From Undaria pinnatifida (taxonomy: Eukaryota; Sar; Phaeophyceae; Laminariales; Alariaceae): a DNA stretch of 64,000 bases. The first letter of the stretch is position 1; every line of letters begins with the position of its first letter. The translations under genes were made by a program, and so were the position numbers. The stretch spans positions 13,206,195 to 13,270,194 of the forward strand of contig JABAKD010000012.1 in NCBI GenBank assembly GCA_012845835.1. The letters are read 5' to 3'. Positions 60,035 to 64,000 of this stretch are shown piece after piece. The notes beneath the pieces are model-generated. The model was not told the origin of the DNA. It did no database searches and saw nothing but the letters and a program-made list of their open reading frames with translations.

Positions 60035-61000
60035 CCCACAGCGAAGTAAAGTGCGCACTGCGAATTAGCAAGGCAGTTATTGCACAGTACATATACCTGA
60101 TAGGGCTTGTGTTGCATGACTCGTGGGTCCGGCCAACTAGTAAATACGGTACACTAGTCTTGCAGCTGCCAGCTTCCCATGGGATATGGTTTCTCGCTAC
60201 CTACAACAGCATGTATGTAGTGTACTATACCAAACTATACACCGAACTACAGCAGTATGTATGCCGTATCACAAAAACAAACAGTATCGTTATTAGATGC
60301 AAACAATAGAGCATTTGGCCGACGATAGATTGACAACGTTACCGAATCACAAAAAAAATAGATTGACGGCGTTTGGCGAGATTCTGCGGGCTGGCCCCGG
60401 TGCTATGCGCCGCCGAAAAGAGACAACAACAACAAGAAGAGCCGTGTTGTAGGAGTATCATCACACATACACAACTCTGCCCTTAATTATAAGAAAGTTT
60501 TAATCTTGATGTTAATAAAAAAATGTACTAAATATATAGTCTATGGGGTGTGATACCAATATAATATACTGTATTAAATTATTGGAACGATGATGGCCTG
60601 GAATGAATGGGCAATGCGATTTCAAGATCGTCGGACCACAACGAAACCACAAATAAACGCGCCAGTAACTGCTGCTTTCGCTGTTGTTGTATATGTGGTG
60701 CAGCATGCAGCACACACACGGTGGAAGTATTATTAATAGTTCCTTTACGTTGTATCGTATGATAGCAAACGTTTTTCATATTTGGTTCCTTCTTGGCAGT
60801 TTGGGTGTGATTGGCACCCCAAACGTTACATACATATTGTCAGATAGATAGATGTCGAACACGGTAATAATATAGCAGTGTAGGCATACATAGCCTGGAC
60901 TACTACTGCTGTACGTTCATGGGCTTGGTCCTGCCGGAGCGCTGTGACGCCCACCACCATAGAGGAGGTACTACACCACTGATTGCAGTATACATTCTAT
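60035..61000. other. no recognisable gene
   Basis: AT-rich, with TAGTCTAT motifs and short ORFs only. Confidence 0.3.
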
Positions 61001-61009
61001 ACATAAAAA

Positions 61010-61280
61010 AGTCCACCAGCTAGCTGTGAGATTGAAGATTACGTCAAACCTCATATATATTCGCAAGCTGTGTGTGATACTCCGATCGCGTGTATTACCG
61101 GGTGTGTGTCCTCATTAAGGACATTCCTCGGCGGCTCCCCTTGGAACTACAGTGTAGCTTGTACCAGGGTCAACAGGGTGATGTTAATCAATCTGTGCGC
61201 GGAAACTATAAAACCCGTTTTTGAGGGGGACTAAATCTGACAGCTGTGGAAGGAAATAAATGCATCAGTTTATCAAGTAC
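61010..61280 (+). mobile_element. Family C element
   Basis: TAGCTGTGAGATTGAAGATT, TACTCCGATCGCGTGTATTA, AACAGGGTGATGTTAATCAA and GGACTAAATCTGACAGCTGT. Confidence 0.85.
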
Positions 61281-61530
61281 ATCCTGTAAGTCGTATAACC
61301 GGTGAGGGGAGGGCAAATATTTCAAGGGGCGTGGGGGCCGGGGTTTGAACATGAGAGATCGGGGTGGGGCGAGGAGGGGGGGGGGAGGGGGGGACGGGCG
61401 GGGGAAACTCAATCTGTGCGCGGAAACTCTAAATAAATCCTACAAGGGGACAAATCTGACGGTTATGGAAGGAACGCCTCAGTTTATCATGTATATTATC
61501 CTGTAAGCCGTACAACCTGTGAGAAGAGGG
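61280..61530 (+). mobile_element. Family C variant
   Basis: CCTGTAAGTCGTATAACCGG, a G-rich tract, ACTCAATCTGTGCGCGGAAA, and a second CCTGTAAGCCGTACAACC. It directly continues the preceding copy, as at 44225. Confidence 0.65.
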
Positions 61531-61639
61531 CGGAGTGTTCGAATGGGGGGGGGAAGGGGGGGTTTCCAACAACAGCTTTTTTCAGCAGCTTTTTCAGGTC
61601 GCATAAAGGTATACCTGTTAGGAGTATAAATAACTGGTT

Positions 61640-61885
61640 CTACGATAGCCCCCCCCCAAACCAGCGATTTTCTTTATCAAACGTTTCATGGCTGCTCGAT
61701 ACATTGTACAAGGAAGGGCGCCATTGAGAAAAAAGTATCCATATTTTTTCTTGTGTGCAAAGGTCTAACGATCGACGACGTCGGGGTCTCGAGGGATGCC
61801 GTAGTCCACCAGATACGGCCGGGAGCTGGTTTTGAAACCGGCAATTTCGTTAAAGAAAAGTTGGGGGGGCTACCGTAGTAAGACT
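61640..61885 (+). mobile_element. Family D MITE, full copy
   Basis: GGTTCTACGATAGCCCCCCC left, AACGTTTCATGGCTGCTCGA, GGAGCTGGTTTTGAAACCGG, GGGGGGGCTACCGTAGTAAG right. Confidence 0.9.
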
Positions 61886-62349
61886 CCAAAATAGCACTTT
61901 CGGCAAAAAAAGGCGTTTCTGTCTGAATCTCCGGACTCCTTTGTAATAACCCAATATCGCTGGGGAGCTTGCAAAGCTGAGTGTTGATCAAAAATCGTTT
62001 TGGTCGACCTCACCGCCGAATGAATGAAGTATGCATTTTTTCATTTAGAAGCTGTCTTAAATACCGCTGTTGAATATCCTTTATATTTTAGTAATTTTTT
62101 CGTTTCATACCGTATTAGGCCATGAATTTTTTCGTGGGGTTTTGCTGTCGGTCTCCACATCATTTTTTTGTTATGGATTAGAGATAGATAGTTGGGTAAA
62201 TATTCGTAGATCTCCACAACCAAGTGTGAGGAGCATCACAAAAATATGGCTGTGCATTTTTATTGTGGCGTGAGTCGTGTTGTGATTTTTTTTTCTCTCG
62301 CCGTCTTATTTTTCTGGCGAGGTTTGTGACCGCATATACACTGTTGGAA

Positions 62350-62755
62350 CCGTTCCCCCCCTCACCCCTTCCCCCCCGCCCCCTCCTGTTTTACCGCCTG
62401 CCCGCCCCCCCCCCCCCCCCCCCCCTTGAAAACCCCGCCCTCCCCTCACCGGTTATACGCCTTACAACAGGATATACGTGATAAACTGATTCATTCCTTT
62501 CACAGTCGTCAGATGTTGTCCCCTTCAAAACGAGTTTTATAGTTGGTTTCTGCTCACAGACTGACTAACTAACATCACCCTGCTGACCCTAGTACAGTCT
62601 ACACTGTGGTTCCACGGGGGTTCGCCGACCTGTATCCTCAATGAGGACACAAACAGTATACGCGCGGTCGGAGTACCACACACTGCAGCGTGCAAATATG
62701 AATTTCGACGAAGTCTTCGATCTCACAGCTGGAGTGTATTTTTTGTTTAATTGTA
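62350..62755 (-). mobile_element. Family C element with variant tail
   Basis: GCCCTCCCCTCACCGGTTAT, ATAAACTGATTCATTCCTTT, CTAACATCACCCTGCTGACC, TTCGACGAAGTCTTCGATCT and CACAGCTGGAGTGTATTTTT. Confidence 0.82.
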
Positions 62756-62787
62756 GATACGCTCAACTTCATCATGATGCCGCACAT

Positions 62788-63130
62788 ATGTCATTGTCGG
62801 GCGGAAGGCCTAAAAATGAGAACGACAAGACATCACGCTCAGCAACCTCCGGATCCAACCGGCGCTTCGTAAGCCCTTTTACCCCTCTCTCCCTCTCCCC
62901 AACGTTTTACTTTTATATGTATCGTGCCGACAGAGGACCGCCCTCTTCAGCGTAGCTGTTGTGGTCTCATCATATCGATCTATCTAGCTACTGCTACGGT
63001 ACTGCCCAGCCTCACGGCGAACGCGTCTGTCTTACGTATGTGTGGGGGTGACATGCGAAAAAATATATACTCTCCCTTGGTCGCATGTTTGTGCACCAAT
63101 GATACAATGGATGGTGATGGAATGACTTAA
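62788..63130 (+). CDS. 86-residue protein with one hydrophobic segment, two exons
   Basis: Exon 1 62788-62868, intron 62869-62950 (82 nt, GTAAGC...TTCAG, pyrimidine-rich), exon 2 62951-63130, phase 0. Residues 1-30 are polar and basic (MSLSGGRPKNENDKTSRSAT, SGSNRRFRS). Residues about 31-51 form a hydrophobic helix (GLIISIYLATATVLPSLTAN), then a short Cys-containing tail (RMCGGDMRKN, VACLCTND). This layout suits a small type II membrane protein or a secreted peptide with an unusually long N-region. The start is the first ATG after a family C copy; an upstream acceptor at 62757 could extend it. A diverged copy of the exon-intron junction follows at 63150. Confidence 0.45.
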
Positions 63131-63275
63131 TTTTAGAAGTTCCCTGAAACCGGCGCCTTGTAAGTACCGGTAAGTGCATTTCACCCTCTCGTTCTCCCCA
63201 ACGCCGACATCCTATCTGTCTAGTTGCAAGTCAGAGGAGATACTCGGCGCAGCATGTATTCGTCGACACCTGACT
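63130..63275 (+). repeat. partial duplication of the 62.8-kb exon-intron segment
   Basis: AACCGGCGCCTTGTAAGTAC then CATTTCACCCTCTCGTTCTC match AACCGGCGCTTCGTAAGCCC and ACCCCTCTCTCCCTCTCCCC at 62857-62905, so the donor and intron start were duplicated about 290 bp downstream. Confidence 0.55.
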
Positions 63276-63297
63276 AGGAGGGCTGACTAGGGCTACG

Positions 63298-63602
63298 ATG
63301 CAGCAAGGGTGCGGCCAGCTAGCCCGAGTGGCAAAATCCTGTTCCTTTGCTACGCATATAAAGCTTCGTGATTATTATCGGCTTCACGAGATTGACCGTC
63401 GTCGCCGCCGCCACCCCCGTGGTTTGTTGAATCCCTCAAACAAACTTTCTTCTTTCAAAATCATTTCTGTGAGCAAGAAGAGGGGTACAGAGTCCCTTGC
63501 TTCGCGTGAGTGGCCTGTACCCAATAATAGTGGTAAAATAGTCAAAATGAGAAAATTTCGTAGTCTCCCCCTCTGTATGGTAGCCCTCTTGGTCGTCCAC
63601 GC
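63298..63602 (+). pseudogene. ORF with signal-peptide-like segment, cut by a MITE
   Basis: A frame from ATG 63298 begins MQQGCGQLARVAKSCSFATH. A second in-frame ATG at 63547 gives MRKFRSLPLCMVALLVVHAS, an ideal signal peptide n- and h-region. Within two or three codons the sequence enters the terminal repeat of a family A MITE, whose sequence supplies the remaining codons to the stop at 63675. I infer either a secreted-protein gene broken by insertion or a chance frame. Confidence 0.3.
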
Positions 63603-63853
63603 GAGCTACGCTATAGAGGTGTTAAGGTATACCACTTTTTGGCTAAATTACTTTCTGAACAACGTGGCTCTTTAACCAAGCACATCAGAATGTTGTAATA
63701 TTGTTCTTTGCGATGATATTTTGTTTTGATATACCCTAGGCCATGGTTTTGTTCGTCAAGATATCACTTTCAGTTTACTTTAACTCAGTTTTGGACGAGA
63801 TACTAATGTCATTGATAAAGCTCCATACCTGGTACGGTGTACCTCTGCCGTAC
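63598..63853 (-). mobile_element. Family A MITE, full copy
   Basis: Left end ACGCGAGCTACGCTATAGAG then GTG; right end GTGTACCTCTGCCGTACG. Interior inverse landmarks: TATACCACTTTTTGGCTAAA, CCCTAGGCCATGGTTTTGTT and CTCAGTTTTGGACGAGATAC. Confidence 0.85.
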
Positions 63854-63867
63854 GTATATTACAAGGA

Positions 63868-64000
63868 AAAACTACTGTTGTTAGCAGGATGAACTGTCAA
63901 ACAACAAAAGGGGCAAAAGCACCCGCCTTTGATTGCTATTAACAGCGTTTGGTTCAAGTAGATTTTGTTGGCTGGTCTTATCACCAAGCATACAGAGCTT
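63868..64000 (+). mobile_element. Family H MITE, cut by the window edge
   Basis: CTACTGTTGTTAGCAGGATG, ACTGTCAAACAACAAAAGGG and GCTGGTCTTATCACCAAGC match 33500-33620. Confidence 0.8.

Overview
The window is repeat-dense nuclear DNA from a eukaryote. It has GT-AG introns with phase-consistent exons, several families of short inverted-repeat transposons, SINE-like and LINE-like relics, long satellite arrays and a TTAGGG-type telomere-like motif. I see no operons, rRNA, intact tRNA, CRISPR array or virus. A protist or alga (for example a stramenopile-type lineage) fits, but nothing in the sequence fixes the lineage.

The main gene is a nine-exon plus-strand gene at 26809-39079. Its exons join in phase to exactly 1200 nt (399 aa). 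The product looks like a Fe(II)/2-oxoglutarate oxygenase-type protein, with HxD, a distal His and a following Arg. Its eight introns hold nearly 11 kb, mostly transposon copies and simple repeats. A two-exon gene of unknown function (26314-25378, minus) diverges from it. Other plausible genes are a low-complexity 350-aa protein (16309-15257, minus), a two-exon secreted-type protein (55252-56678), an 86-aa two-exon protein with one hydrophobic segment (62788-63130), and short hypothetical proteins near 51.5 and 58.3 kb.

Layout: 0-3 kb, microsatellite, LINE 3' relic and repeats; 3-6.3 kb, SINE and MITEs; 6.6-14.5 kb, tandem repeats and scattered coding relics; 15-16.6 kb, low-complexity gene; 17-20.5 kb, a 3.5-kb giant MITE copy containing a GGAAGCTTTC-type satellite and a (GACCC)n array; 21-26 kb, hypothetical genes; 26.8-39 kb, oxygenase-like gene; 39-42 kb, an LTR miniature (TRIM) and an 870-bp foldback element; 43-64 kb, MITEs, satellites and small putative genes.

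Family names A, B, C, D, E, F, G and H are mine. A, B and D, and less clearly E, share a CTACGRTAG-like terminal core, so one transposition system may have mobilised most of them. The spliced gene models are inferred by eye from splice sites, phase and protein character; no alignment or RNA data were available. Repeat boundaries are accurate to roughly 5-20 bp.
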